DNA of 64,000 nucleotides from Novosphingobium silvae. Its GTDB lineage: Bacteria > Pseudomonadota > Alphaproteobacteria > Sphingomonadales > Sphingomonadaceae. This document shows, in pieces, positions 7,990-17,276 of the stretch. How positions within the stretch are numbered: the stretch's first letter is position 1; each line of letters begins with the position of its first letter. The position numbers and the translations under genes were made by a program. The notes beneath the pieces are model-generated. The model ran no database searches. It was not told the DNA's origin and saw only the letters and a list, made by a program, of their open reading frames with translations. The stretch is taken from the NCBI RefSeq assembly GCF_009856825.1, contig NZ_WVTD01000007.1, positions 124,001 through 188,000 of the forward strand, given 5' to 3'.

Positions 7990-9981
7990 TTAGAAGAGCT
8001 TGGACAGCGCGACCTTGAAGTTGCGACCCGTGGCAGGCCGCGTCGACAGGGCCGACTGATAATAGGTGTCGAAGATGTTCTCGACGCTGAGGCGCAGCGC
8101 CAATTCGTCGAGTATTCCGCCCGCTGGGGTTATCGTGGCGCGCAGCGCGTGCACGTCGAAACCTTCATGCTCCGTGCCGTTGATGGTCAGGTCTTCGGCA
8201 AGCGTCGCTTCCCAACGCACATCGACGAGCTGGCCGAAGCGCTTGCCGGCAGAAAGCATGTACGTCTTCTGCGGAAGGTTGGTCCAGTCATCCACGACGC
8301 CGTTGGTGCGCAGACGCTGCCCGTCCGGGATGGTGGCGTTGAAGTCGAAATAGAGGCCTTGTGCGGTCGCATAGGAAGCCTCGATCTCGAAACCGTCGAG
8401 GTAGATCTCGCGAACGCCGGAGTAGGCGGTGTTGTCGGTCAGTTCGGTATCGTAGTAGTTGACCTTGACCGCCAGCCTGTCACCCCGTCCCAGCAGGCCC
8501 ACACGATTGAACGATCCACCTGCTTCCCAGGTCCGGCTCTTCTCGGGCTGGTTCATGTAGGTCGAATTGTCCAGATCATCGATGATCGGCAGGTTGCGGG
8601 TGCGAGCCCAGCTTCCGAAGGCGGCGAGGCCGAAGGGCAATTCGTAACGGGCGGACACGCCTCCCATCCAGGCCTCGTTGTTGTAGCTGACGCGAGCGCC
8701 GGCGTCGGTCGTGGCCTTGATGTTCGAGGTCTCCCATCGGATCGCCGGGCTGACGCTGAACCCGCGGAACAGAGCGATCTCGTCGACGGCGAAGGCAGCC
8801 ATGCGGTTGTCCACGCCGCCCGGGGCGCTGCTCGCATCCAGACGTTTCCTCTGAATGTATTCGACACCAAAGTGAAGATTGTGGCGTACCGGACCGGTCG
8901 CGAACAGCCCCGCATTCTTCAGCGTGATCTTCGATGTCTCGTAGCGATGATCCGCGTTGACCACGGGTGAGATCGGAGTGCCGACGGCCGTCTGGTCGAT
9001 TTCTTGGTTGGCGTAGGTGTACAGCAGCGAGAGGTTGACGGCGTCGTTGTCGACCGGGTCGTAGTTGTAGCTGACGGTCAGGACCTGGCTCTTGGTGTCG
9101 CGATCGACATTACCGAACATGCCCGCCGTGGTGCTGAAGCTGTCGTAAGGAACGTCGCGGTCGCTGGTGGTGGTCTGGTTGAAGCTGGCTTCAATCGTGT
9201 GGGCGTTATCCGCGCCGAAGTGGACCGCGCCTTTCACCAGGAAGCTCGGCAAGTCGAAGGCACTGTTCTCGATCGGATCGCCGCGGCCGTCTTCCTGTGT
9301 TCCCTGCGTGCGCCAGGTGTAGTTGGCCAGGAACTCGAACTGCTCCGAGGGCATGGCCGCGACAGTGGTGGAAGTCGCGAAGCCTTCCTTGTTCGTCTGT
9401 CCCGACAGCGTTTGGCTCAGTGCCAGGCCCGGCTTGCCGCGCAGAACGTCGGCTGCGTCGTTTGTCTCCAGAAGCACGACGCCGCCAATGATGCCGGAAC
9501 CCCACTCGAAGCTGCCGACCGTGCCGCGGATGACCTCGGCGCGCTTGTAGAGCAGGGGATCGGTGAAGAGCTGCGTGCCGACCCTGTAGATTTCCTCCGA
9601 GCCGGTGGTGGCACCATCGACGACGAACGCGACCTTCTGGTCGGTGCCGTAAGTGCCGTTCGCACCGAAGCCGCGGATGTTTATGCCCGAACCGATCGGC
9701 GTCGAGCCGTTGATGAGAGTGACGCCCGGGACAGAGTCCAGAAGTTCCGCAATGGTCGATGCCTGCCGGTCCTCGATCTCCTCCCGGTCGATCACGGTCA
9801 CAGGCGTTGCCGTGTCGGTCCGCACCACGCGCGTGCTCTCGCCGATGTCGATGGTGCCGAGGAAGTCGCCTGTGGGCGTATCTCCATCCAGGCTGACGTC
9901 CTGCGCCAAGGCGGGCGTTGCAACGAGAAAGGCGAGCGTGGAGGCGCCGACCAACGCACGGGCGGCAAGACTACGAAGCAT
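7990..9981 (-). CDS. TonB-dependent outer-membrane receptor
   Basis: A 663-residue outer-membrane receptor. Signal peptide MLRSLAARALVGASTLAF with cleavage near ALAQ-D. The plug domain runs from about 45 to 165 (TPVTVIDREEIEDRQASTI, DSVPGVTLINGS, GINIRGFGANG), followed by a beta-barrel ending in the expected aromatic residue (ALSKLF). The start at 9981 is chosen because AAGGGG lies just upstream and the longer frame from 10017 would run through the palindromic operator. The substrate is not readable from the sequence; the Fur-like box and the DUF4198 partner point to a metal or metal chelate. Confidence 0.9.
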   Translation of the reverse strand: MLRSLAARALVGASTLAFLVATPALAQDVSLDGDTPTGDFLGTIDIGESTRVVRTDTATPVTVIDREEIEDRQASTIAELLDSVPGVTLINGSTPIGSGINIRGFGANGTYGTDQKVAFVVDGATTGSEEIYRVGTQLFTDPLLYKRAEVIRGTVGSFEWGSGIIGGVVLLETNDAADVLRGKPGLALSQTLSGQTNKEGFATSTTVAAMPSEQFEFLANYTWRTQGTQEDGRGDPIENSAFDLPSFLVKGAVHFGADNAHTIEASFNQTTTSDRDVPYDSFSTTAGMFGNVDRDTKSQVLTVSYNYDPVDNDAVNLSLLYTYANQEIDQTAVGTPISPVVNADHRYETSKITLKNAGLFATGPVRHNLHFGVEYIQRKRLDASSAPGGVDNRMAAFAVDEIALFRGFSVSPAIRWETSNIKATTDAGARVSYNNEAWMGGVSARYELPFGLAAFGSWARTRNLPIIDDLDNSTYMNQPEKSRTWEAGGSFNRVGLLGRGDRLAVKVNYYDTELTDNTAYSGVREIYLDGFEIEASYATAQGLYFDFNATIPDGQRLRTNGVVDDWTNLPQKTYMLSAGKRFGQLVDVRWEATLAEDLTINGTEHEGFDVHALRATITPAGGILDELALRLSVENIFDTYYQSALSTRPATGRNFKVALSKLF

Positions 9982-9996
9982 GATGATTCCCCTTAT

Positions 9997-10021
9997 GCTA
10001 ATGCGAATCGCTTGCATTAGC
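9997..10021. promoter_or_regulatory. Fur-like palindrome upstream of the receptor operon
   Basis: A perfect 8-bp inverted repeat, GCTAATGC and GCATTAGC, with a 9-base centre containing GAATCGC. It ends 15 bases upstream of the receptor start codon. The layout resembles alphaproteobacterial Fur/Mur boxes in front of TonB-dependent receptors. Binding by Fur is an inference. Confidence 0.65.
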
Positions 10022-10200
10022 GGGGTTCGCTTTAAGGGTTGCTGCGGCTTCGTAAAGGAGCTTTTTTACCGGAGCCGCAGGCTAGGGGTGAGGTTTGCAG
10101 GTTGAACTTGCTGCGAAAGCCGCGTGGGCTCCCTCAAACGCGTGAGAAGCGTCGGAAGGCTTCGGCAACAGCCGTGGCAGCGCCGGTAGTCATGGACATG

Positions 10201-10229
10201 AAAAAGGCGGCGCCCGCCGTTCGCCGCCT
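10201..10229 (-). terminator. Rho-independent terminator of the methyltransferase gene
   Basis: Stem AGGCGGCG/CGCCGCCT (10205-10212 with 10222-10229), followed on the minus strand by a run of five T. It lies 43 bases past the stop of the methyltransferase gene. Confidence 0.75.
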
Positions 10230-10271
10230 CCATCTGCCAGACGTGGCAATCAAAAATCGCCCAGTGATGGG

Positions 10272-10853
10272 CTAGGTTCTTTGCCAAAGGTCGAGGCGGT
10301 AGCTGTCTTTGGTCTCGGCGCGTTCGACGGTGAAGACATCCTGCAGTTCAGTCCAGAGCTCCTCGACCGCCGCATCGCCGGTGTGAGGATAGTCCGTCTC
10401 TCCGGTGTAGTGCACGAGGATCACCCTTCCTCCAGGCGCGACGTTGCCACGCAGCCATTCGCTCGTGCGGTCCAGATCGACAAGGCCCCAATAATAGGCG
10501 ACTTCCGACAGGATCACGAGATCGAACGGTTCTCCCTCCGGCGCTTCGGCAGGGAATGTCATGTGTCCCAAAGTGAGTTCGGGACGGTCGCCGACCCGCT
10601 CCCGCGCTTTTGAAAGGGCATGGGTGCTGATGTCCACGGCGAGCAGGCTGTCGCACAGCCCGACGATGTGGCTAGTAAGTACGCCATGGGCACAGCCAAC
10701 CTCCAACGCCCGCGCATAGCGGCGATCAGCGAGCACATCGTGCGTATGCGCGAACTTCTCCGCTGCGTATTCGCTGGATGCCAGATCCCAAGGATCGTCG
10801 TCTGCTTCGAAGATCCTGTCGAAATAGGCTTCTCCCAGACTTGATCCGGTCAT
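10272..10853 (-). CDS. NodS-like SAM-dependent methyltransferase
   Basis: A 193-residue class I methyltransferase. It opens with FDRIFEADDDPWDLASSEYAAEKF-type residues that match the NodS family lead (dimorphic spacing of DPW and YE-K). The SAM-binding glycine motif ALEVGCAHGVLT is at about 49-60, followed by an acidic residue ending strand 2 (LLAVDIS). NodS proteins N-methylate chitooligosaccharide precursors, but no nod genes are nearby and many non-rhizobial homologues have unknown substrates. The gene stands alone, divergent from the catalase gene. Confidence 0.8.
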   Translation of the reverse strand: MTGSSLGEAYFDRIFEADDDPWDLASSEYAAEKFAHTHDVLADRRYARALEVGCAHGVLTSHIVGLCDSLLAVDISTHALSKARERVGDRPELTLGHMTFPAEAPEGEPFDLVILSEVAYYWGLVDLDRTSEWLRGNVAPGGRVILVHYTGETDYPHTGDAAVEELWTELQDVFTVERAETKDSYRLDLWQRT

Positions 10854-11159
10854 GGCATCGTTCTCCTTGGTTCGAGCGCTTTGGGCCCGTGATCAAGACG
10901 GCGGCTGACGTCTTCGGAAAGGAAGTTTTGCGGGGCCGCGCCGAAGGACATTGGTAAACGCGTGCCCGGATTTTTGTTCCTCGCCATACCGAGCGACGAG
11001 CGGTGCAGTCCCCAAGCCGGATGCGTTCCAACCCAGGCTAAGTTTGGCTGAGCGTGCGGAACTATCGCGAAGACAGTCCCGTTGTAGAGGCTGCTTGCGC
11101 CATCATGGCGGGGGCCGGGATGCGCTTGGCGCGAACAGAAAACATCGGAGCAATCACGG
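10854..11159. other. Divergent intergenic region, methyltransferase/catalase
   Basis: 306 bases between two divergent genes; it must contain both promoters. A GGAG sits 8 bases before the catalase start. I see no strong dyad or recognisable OxyR-type site. Confidence 0.5.
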
Positions 11160-13304
11160 ATGACCGGAACAATCGGCAAGGACACCGGTGCGCAGTCGCA
11201 TGCCGCTGAGTTCGAGACGTTCGCTGGCGAGGGCGGCGAACTGCACCAGATCGCGGGAAGCGACGGTACTGTCTTGACCACTCAGCAGGGCGTGCCTGTC
11301 GCCGACGATCAGAACAGTCTGAAACTTGGCGAACGCGGCCCGACGCTGCTGGAAGACTTTCATTTCCGCGAGAAGATCTTCCACTTCGACCACGAACGTA
11401 TTCCCGAACGCGTCGTCCATGCCCGCGGCTTCGGCGTACACGGCACATTCACGCTGGATGAAAGTCTTGCCGAATATACGACCGCGAAGGTCCTGACCGA
11501 GGTGGGCGAACAGACGCCCATGTTCGTGCGCTTCTCCACGGTTGCGGGCAACAAGGGCTCGTTCGACCTTGCGCGCGACGTTCGCGGTTTTGCTGCCAAG
11601 TTCTACACCAAGGAGGGGAACTGGGATATCGTCGCAAACAATATCCCGGTGTTCTTCATCCAGGATGCCATCAAGTTCCCCGACGTCGTACACGCCGCCA
11701 AGCAGGAGCCGGACCGTGGCTTTCCGCAGGCCCAGACCGCGCACGACAACTTCTGGGATTTCATCGGACTTACGCCTGAATCCATGCACATGATCATGTG
11801 GATCATGTCGGACCGGGCGATCCCGCGCTCCTTCCGCTTCATGGAAGGTTTTGGAGTGCACAGTTTCCGCCTCATCGATGCGGAAGGCAAGGGCACCTAC
11901 GTCAAGTTCCACTTCAAACCCAAGCTGGGCCTGCAGTCCGTGATGTGGAACGAGGCGCTCAAGATCAACGGTTCGGATCCCGATTTCCATCGCCGCGACC
12001 TGTGGGACGCGATCACGATGGGTACGCCGCCAGAGTGGGATCTGGGCGTCCAGCTCTTCGACGACGATTTCGCGGACCAGTTCGAATTCGACGTGCTCGA
12101 TTCTACCAAGATCATCCCGGAAGAGCAGATCCCCGTGCGCCGTATCGGCAGCTTCGTGCTTGACCGCGTCGTCGACAACTTCTTTGCCGAGACGGAACAG
12201 GTTGCCTTCTGCACGCAGAACGTCGTGCCGGGCATCGGCTTCACCAACGATCCCCTGCTGCAGGGCCGCAATTTTTCGTACCTGGATACTCAGCTCAAGC
12301 GGCTGGGCAGCCCTAACTTCACCCATATCCCGATCAACGCGCCCAAGGTGCCGGTGCAGAACTTCCAGCAGGACGGCCACATGGCCATGCGCAATCCCAA
12401 GGGTCGCGTGAACTATGAGCCGAACAGCTGGGGCGGTCCGCGAGAGAACCCGGAGATCGGCTACCGCCACTTCGCGGCGCAAGACACGGGCCGCAAGGCT
12501 CAGGTGCGTTCCGCCACCTTCGCCGACCATTACAGCCAGGCTCGCCAGTTTTTTGTGAGCCAGACGCCGATCGAGCAGAAGCACATCGGTGACGCCCTGG
12601 TCTTCGAGCTTTCGAAGTGTGAACGCATCGACATCCGGCAACGCATTGTCGCTCACTTGCGCAACATCGATGAAACCCTGGCCACCGTCGTCGCCGATGG
12701 CCTAGGCCTGCCCGCTCTTCCCGAGCCGTTCCCGGCCGCGGTTCCCACCCGCACGGATCTGCCCCCGTCCGAAGCGCTGAGCATCGTCAAGCGCGGGCCG
12801 CAAAGCTTTGAGGGACGCAAGCTCGGGATCCTCGTCACCGACGGTGCCTCGGCGTCTGTGGTGAAGGCCCTGGTCAAGGCGGTCGAAGCACTGCCGGCGG
12901 TCTACGAGATCATCTCGCCCAAGATCGCGGGCGCGACCCTCGACGATGGCACTCTGGTAGAGGCCAAACAGAAGATCGACGGTGGTCCCTCGGTTCTCTA
13001 CGATGCCGTCGCTCTGGTGGTATCGGACGAGGGTGCAGCGATGCTCTCAGAAGACAAGACGGCGAAGGACTTCGTCAGCGACGCCTTCGGCCACGGCAAG
13101 TTCATCGCCTACACGGCGGAGGCCCTGCCGCTGCTCGAACGCGCCGGTGTCGCCGCCTCGGATCACGACGCGGGAGTCATTGCCCTGAAATCGACGTCGG
13201 AGGCGCAGACCTTCCTCGAAACCTGTGGTCAGCTGCGCGTCTGGGATCGCGAACTCAAGATCGATCTTGATGCAGCCAGCTTCCTCAAGGCGGGCGCAGC
13301 GTGA
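11160..13304 (+). CDS. katE: Large-subunit monofunctional catalase (HPII/KatE type)
   Basis: A 714-residue clade 2 heme catalase that converts H2O2 to water and oxygen. The catalytic His87 is in [12 protein letters not shown], the distal Asn161 in NNIPVFF, and the proximal heme-ligand Tyr374 in RNFSYLDTQ with Arg370. After about residue 560 comes the flavodoxin/DJ-1-like C-terminal domain typical of large-subunit catalases ([16 protein letters not shown]). E. coli HPII is 753 residues, so this is near full length. Its stop overlaps the start of the ankyrin gene, so the two are co-translated. Confidence 0.95.
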   Translation: MTGTIGKDTGAQSHAAEFETFAGEGGELHQIAGSDGTVLTTQQGVPVADDQNSLKLGERGPTLLEDFHFREKIFHFDHERIPERVVHARGFGVHGTFTLDESLAEYTTAKVLTEVGEQTPMFVRFSTVAGNKGSFDLARDVRGFAAKFYTKEGNWDIVANNIPVFFIQDAIKFPDVVHAAKQEPDRGFPQAQTAHDNFWDFIGLTPESMHMIMWIMSDRAIPRSFRFMEGFGVHSFRLIDAEGKGTYVKFHFKPKLGLQSVMWNEALKINGSDPDFHRRDLWDAITMGTPPEWDLGVQLFDDDFADQFEFDVLDSTKIIPEEQIPVRRIGSFVLDRVVDNFFAETEQVAFCTQNVVPGIGFTNDPLLQGRNFSYLDTQLKRLGSPNFTHIPINAPKVPVQNFQQDGHMAMRNPKGRVNYEPNSWGGPRENPEIGYRHFAAQDTGRKAQVRSATFADHYSQARQFFVSQTPIEQKHIGDALVFELSKCERIDIRQRIVAHLRNIDETLATVVADGLGLPALPEPFPAAVPTRTDLPPSEALSIVKRGPQSFEGRKLGILVTDGASASVVKALVKAVEALPAVYEIISPKIAGATLDDGTLVEAKQKIDGGPSVLYDAVALVVSDEGAAMLSEDKTAKDFVSDAFGHGKFIAYTAEALPLLERAGVAASDHDAGVIALKSTSEAQTFLETCGQLRVWDRELKIDLDAASFLKAGAA

Positions 13305-13864
13305 ACGCTGCCCCGACGGAAACGCGGACGGAGGCGGCGCTGAATGCGCCGCCTCCTCTTCCAAGCCCTGAAAGGCTCCAGCAACTCCTCTTCGACGCAG
13401 CGCGCATGGGGCGCGAGGATGTCATCGAAGCGCTGGTCCATGCAGGGGCGGACATCGAGGCCAGGGACGAGCGGGGTCATACCCCGCTTGTCCTTGCCAG
13501 CTATCACGGCATGGAGGCCGCGACGGCTACTCTTCTGCGCCTCGGCGCAGATCCCGACACTCTGGGCGACAACGGAAGCGCGCTGATGGGCGTGGCGTTC
13601 AAGGGGCATGTCGCGATCGCCGACGTGCTTCTTCGCTCAGGCGCTGATCCCAACCTCAGGAACGCTGCCGGGCAGACAAGCCTGATGATGGCAGCGCTTT
13701 TCGGCCGGGCCGCAGTCGTGACACTGCTTCTGGAAGCAGGCGCATCGCCGGATCTTCAGGACATTACCGGTACGGATGCTGCAGCCCTGGCTCGCTCTCA
13801 GGGCAACGAGGCGCTTGCCACAATGCTCGAGAGCGCGGCTGAACCTGTAGTCAGCGACGGCTAG
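13301..13864 (+). CDS. Ankyrin-repeat protein coupled to catalase
   Basis: A 187-residue protein with about four ankyrin repeats from residue 30 to 180 (for example [27 protein letters not shown], repeated with TPLVLAS / SALMGVA / TSLMMAA at the helix turns). It starts at GTG 13301 and overlaps the catalase stop by 4 bases. Ankyrin proteins adjacent to catalases are known from Pseudomonas (ankB beside katB), where the ankyrin protein is needed for full catalase activity. A similar supporting role is inferred here. Confidence 0.88.
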   Translation: MNAAPTETRTEAALNAPPPLPSPERLQQLLFDAARMGREDVIEALVHAGADIEARDERGHTPLVLASYHGMEAATATLLRLGADPDTLGDNGSALMGVAFKGHVAIADVLLRSGADPNLRNAAGQTSLMMAALFGRAAVVTLLLEAGASPDLQDITGTDAAALARSQGNEALATMLESAAEPVVSDG

Positions 13865-13894
13865 CTTTACGGAACCATGCCGATCGCATGAAGT

Positions 13895-13922
13895 CGCGGG
13901 GCTTTTCAGCCCCGCGTTTTTC
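13895..13922 (+). terminator. Rho-independent terminator of katE-ankyrin operon
   Basis: Perfect stem CGCGGGGCT/AGCCCCGCG with a TTTC loop followed by six T. It lies 30 bases after the ankyrin stop codon. The leftward gene beginning its stop at 13926 abuts it. Confidence 0.9.
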
Positions 13923-13925
13923 GTG

Positions 13926-14993
13926 TCAGCTGCCGGGGCCAAAGCGGGCAGGTTCGCGACGGTCGACCTGCTTTTGCCGTGCCGCGGCGTAGCTTGCCAC
14001 GAGTACGGAGCCCACCAGAGCAAGCGCATCTTCCGCAAAGGCGACCGGCCGGTCACGGCCAAGTGCGCGTGCCAGCGTCATTCTCACCCGGTAGCTGACG
14101 TAAGCGCTTGCAAGTGCGCCCGCAGCGCCAACCCCGGCTGCCAGCACGGCCTTCCCCGGTCGTGCCGCCGCCGCTCCCGAGAGCGCGCCGCCAACCGCCC
14201 TTCCGGCAAGCCCGGCCGGAGCGATGCGGGCGGGGATGCCCGGCTGCTTGTCCATGAAGTACTCGCCCACCGCCGCTGCGCCAAGAAGGGCGCCCGCCCA
14301 GCGTGAGTTCAGGATTGCCAGCGGCGTTCCTTCCAGCGCAAGCCCGCTGCTGGCTGCAGCGATCGTGACGGTAGCGGGCGGAGTAAACGTGCGCTGTCCG
14401 TTCGCAAGACCAAGGAGAAGCGGCACGGCTATGTCCTCGGTGGTGATCGAATTGCGACGAACCAGTCGGCCTTGCTCCAGTTTCTCCCGCAACAGAGCCC
14501 GCAGCTTTTCGGTGACGAAGCCGAACACGAGATGCGAGGCGTAACCGTAGAGGTGCGTTCGGAGCGTGTAGCGCCATGGTGGCCGCGCAAACCCGGCGAG
14601 AGGCACTGCGATCTGGTCGATCAGCGTGGCGCTGGCGAGACCGAAAGCCAGACCCTGCCAGCGCGTGACGGCGGGGTAGGACTCTGCCAGCGCGCCGTAC
14701 AATGCACCTGTCGCCGTGCCCACGACATAGTGCACGGCGTTACCGCCTTGCGGCCTGTCACCTTCGTCGAGCCGAGTGCCTGCCGCCAGCAGCGCGAACC
14801 GGTCTGCGGCCTGTTCCGTCGCTGGCGGAGCGCCGCCGCCGCTGGGGCTGACGAGCGGGCTGACCATTGACTGGAAGCCGTTCATCACGGCCGACGCCGC
14901 GAAGCCGGCCAGTGCGCCGGCTGCCGCACCCCGTTCCGTGTCGACCAGGAGATCGACGGTCGAGGGTCGGCCGGCTGAGTTTATGGAGTTCAT
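13926..14993 (-). CDS. Membrane protein with DUF1440-like and DUF4126-like parts
   Basis: A 355-residue Gly/Ala-rich membrane protein. The first half (about 20-160, GAAAGALAGFAASAVMNGFQ, HYVVGTATGALYGALAE) resembles the DUF1440/YagU family. The second half (about 195-340, LLLGLANGQRTFTPPATVT, PGIPARIAPAGLAGRAVGG) resembles DUF4126. The start at 14993 follows an AAAGG site; an in-frame codon at 15026 lacks one. I infer a two-domain inner-membrane protein of unknown function. The two halves are normally found as separate proteins. Confidence 0.7.
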   Translation of the reverse strand: MNSINSAGRPSTVDLLVDTERGAAAGALAGFAASAVMNGFQSMVSPLVSPSGGGAPPATEQAADRFALLAAGTRLDEGDRPQGGNAVHYVVGTATGALYGALAESYPAVTRWQGLAFGLASATLIDQIAVPLAGFARPPWRYTLRTHLYGYASHLVFGFVTEKLRALLREKLEQGRLVRRNSITTEDIAVPLLLGLANGQRTFTPPATVTIAAASSGLALEGTPLAILNSRWAGALLGAAAVGEYFMDKQPGIPARIAPAGLAGRAVGGALSGAAAARPGKAVLAAGVGAAGALASAYVSYRVRMTLARALGRDRPVAFAEDALALVGSVLVASYAAARQKQVDRREPARFGPGS

Positions 14994-15071
14994 CGGGCAA
15001 TCGCCTTTCGGATGTCGCTGCGACACCTGGATGCGCGCAGACCGGCGTGCCGCAACTGGAATGAGGGAAGG

Positions 15072-15120
15072 ATCGGCCCGACCTTTCGGGAGGGGGTGGG
15101 GGAAGGAAGGTCGGGCCGAT
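15072..15120. repeat. Perfect 14-bp inverted repeat
   Basis: ATCGGCCCGACCTT (15072-15085) and its exact complement (15107-15120) around a 21-base G-rich spacer. It lies upstream of the leftward DUF1440/DUF4126 gene. On the plus strand a loose T-rich stretch (TTTGTTTTGTTG) follows, so it could act as a terminator for plus-strand transcripts, but no plus-strand gene ends here. Confidence 0.7.
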
Positions 15121-15260
15121 GAGGCTTTGTTTTGTTGTTTGACAGTTGAACACTCACACGCGCGAGGAGTTCCTAAAGATGTCGCAACTGATCGCGCAGG
15201 ATATTCAGCCTGCCGGTGCAGCTATTCTTTGAAGAAGTTTATGGCAGGCTGCAGGACGGG

Positions 15261-16037
15261 TCAGGAAGGTGTAAGTTCGATGCACAAGGGAGCGTGATCG
15301 CTCGTCTTCTCCCATCCCCTTGGACGCGTATCGACGGTGGCCGAAACAAGGCGGCCTGCGGCAACAGGGTTGAGAAGTGCATGGTCGATGCGGAGGCCTG
15401 CATTGCGTTCGAATGCACCGCGCCAGTACTTCCAGAACGTGTAAACGGTTTCATCAGGGTGAAGGTGCCGGACCGCATCCGTCCACCCCTGGTCTAGAAC
15501 GCGGAAGAAGGCTTCGCGCACTTCCGGGGCAAACAGAGCATCGTCCCGCCAGCGATCCGGGGCGTAGACGTCATCGTCTGTCGGCATGACGTTGAAGTCG
15601 CCCATGCACACGACCGGGGCGTCAAGGCCGACCAGGCCTGCAAGATGATCGTGCAGACGCTGGAACCACTGCAGCTTGTAGTCGAACTTCGGCCCTGGCC
15701 GCGGATTGCCATTGGGAAGGTATAGCCCGCAAACCAGCATGCCGTTGATCGCGGCCTCTATGTAACGGCTCTGCGCGTCGCCCGCTTGACCGGGCAGGTC
15801 GCGGCGGGTCTCATGTATCTCCCAGGCACGGCTGAGGATGGCGACTCCGTTCCAGCGGCTTTGTCCATGCCATACGGCTCTGTAGCCCGCGTCCTGGATC
15901 GCATCTTCGGGAAAGCGATCGTCAGGTGCCTTAAGCTCCTGCAGGCACACGATGTCGGGCTTGGCCAGCGCAAGCCACCGCAGCAGGACAGGAAGGCGGC
16001 TGTTGATGCCGTTGACGTTGTAGGTCGAGATCTTCAT
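15261..16037 (-). CDS. xth: Exodeoxyribonuclease III (AP endonuclease)
   Basis: A 258-residue member of the EEP nuclease family. Motifs in order: MKISTYNVNGINSR (N7), CLQELKAPD with the metal-binding Glu, GLYLPNGNP, MGDFNVMP, and the terminal SDHAPL with catalytic Asp-His. It repairs abasic sites and has 3'-5' exonuclease activity. The start at 16037 is chosen because all family members begin at this MKI; the longer frame to 16109 overlaps the divergent gene's start region. The overlap at the 5' side means that the two divergent genes share a very short promoter zone. Confidence 0.9.
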   Translation of the reverse strand: MKISTYNVNGINSRLPVLLRWLALAKPDIVCLQELKAPDDRFPEDAIQDAGYRAVWHGQSRWNGVAILSRAWEIHETRRDLPGQAGDAQSRYIEAAINGMLVCGLYLPNGNPRPGPKFDYKLQWFQRLHDHLAGLVGLDAPVVCMGDFNVMPTDDDVYAPDRWRDDALFAPEVREAFFRVLDQGWTDAVRHLHPDETVYTFWKYWRGAFERNAGLRIDHALLNPVAAGRLVSATVDTRPRGWEKTSDHAPLCIELTPS

Positions 16038-16089
16038 GCCACCGGCAAAGCGCATGGGCGCCGATGTGTTCCTCGCGCGTTGCGTGGGC

Positions 16090-16629
16090 ATGGCAAAGCG
16101 TCCTCTCAAGGTCTTCAGAACCGCGATCGGCTTCCACGATGCCTATGTCGCTACGACAAGCCGCAAGGCAGCGCTGCAGGCCTGGGGTGCAGGAGGCGAC
16201 CTGTTCTCCAGCGGCGCGGCCGAGCAAGTGATCGATCCCGCTCTGACCAAGGCGCCACTTCAACAGCCCGGTTTGGTGATCCGAGTGGCGCGGGGCACGA
16301 CGGCTCAGCATCTTGCCGCTGCAGGCAAGGACCTCAAGCGAGAAGCGGGGCGAAAGCCAGCCAGGGACGAGGCCGGTCCGCCACCCTTGCCAACAAGGAA
16401 GGTCCCGCGGCCGAGCCGTACGAAGTTGGACAAGGCCGAGGCGGTGCTGAAGGCGAAGTCTCAGGCATTTGCAGCGTCCGTCGCCGACATCCATGCGCAG
16501 ATCGAGGCTCTTCGAAAGCAGCGCGACGACATACGCCGGAAGCGCGACCAGGAACTGAGCAAGCTCGAACAGCGGCGCAGCCGTGAGGAGGACGCTTATC
16601 ATGCTGCTTTGAGGGAATGGCAAGGTTGA
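16090..16629 (+). CDS. Conserved protein of unknown function with C-terminal coiled coil
   Basis: A 179-residue protein. The N-terminal part (MAKRPLKVFRTAIGFHDAY) reads like a small alpha/beta domain. The middle is Pro/Lys-rich, and residues about 110-175 form a long charged coiled coil (KAEAVLKAKSQAFAASVADI, QIEALRKQRDDIRRKRDQEL). The start at 16090 is preferred over 16036 because the upstream residues overlap the start of the divergent xth. I recognise the type from other sphingomonad genomes but know no function. Confidence 0.7.
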   Translation: MAKRPLKVFRTAIGFHDAYVATTSRKAALQAWGAGGDLFSSGAAEQVIDPALTKAPLQQPGLVIRVARGTTAQHLAAAGKDLKREAGRKPARDEAGPPPLPTRKVPRPSRTKLDKAEAVLKAKSQAFAASVADIHAQIEALRKQRDDIRRKRDQELSKLEQRRSREEDAYHAALREWQG

Positions 16630-16741
16630 TGCGAACGCCCGCGCCTCAGTCACAGTTCGCCTCTCGCGGGAAACTCTTTGGTCGAAGTGACGTTGGCATC
16701 GATACGACCTCACTGGATGAACAGCGCAGGGAGCCGACGAG

Positions 16742-17266
16742 ATGGGCAGGATGATCATCGACGCCGCGACCAGCCTTGACGGGTTCTGGGCCGATGCACG
16801 GGGGTGCAGCGTGTTTTCCGCCCGTGAACTCGCGGGCGCGGGCCTGTCGGGCAAACTGCCCGGCACCTGCGGAGCGGTGGTGATGAGCCGTCGCACCTTC
16901 GAGCTTTCCGAGGACACAGCCTGGATCGGGGAGGCCTACGCCGCGCAAACCCCGGTCTTCGTCGTCACCGATGCTCGGCCAGCGAACGGAAAATCAGGGT
17001 TCCATTTCGTAGAAGGATATGCCGCCGCTTTCGCACAGGCGAGAAAAGCCGCTGGCGAGCGAGCCGTCCTCGTTGTGGGCGAGGCCAGCGCGCTTAAGGC
17101 CGCGATGCACGACGGCGAGGCCGATGAAATCTGGCTGCGGATGACCTCCCGCACCTTGGGCGATGGTGCGCCGCTGTTCGATGATGGCGTTCCGGTGGAG
17201 AACTATTTCGTGTCCGAAATCGATTCCACAGCTGAAGCCGTCCACATGCATCTGGAAAAGCGCTGA
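16742..17266 (+). CDS. Dihydrofolate reductase-fold protein (RibD C-terminal family)
   Basis: A 174-residue protein of the YwjB/RibD-C family. MGRMIIDAATSLDGFWAD is the characteristic N-terminus, GAVVMSRRTFEL is the NADPH-region motif, and RALGDGAPLF-like residues (RTLGDGAPLFDDG) are near the C-terminus. It probably reduces a pterin- or pyrimidine-like substrate with NAD(P)H; the actual substrate is unknown. It is separated from the following convergent MFS gene by 10 bases. Confidence 0.8.
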   Translation: MGRMIIDAATSLDGFWADARGCSVFSARELAGAGLSGKLPGTCGAVVMSRRTFELSEDTAWIGEAYAAQTPVFVVTDARPANGKSGFHFVEGYAAAFAQARKAAGERAVLVVGEASALKAAMHDGEADEIWLRMTSRTLGDGAPLFDDGVPVENYFVSEIDSTAEAVHMHLEKR

Positions 17267-17276
17267 GCCAGCCGGG

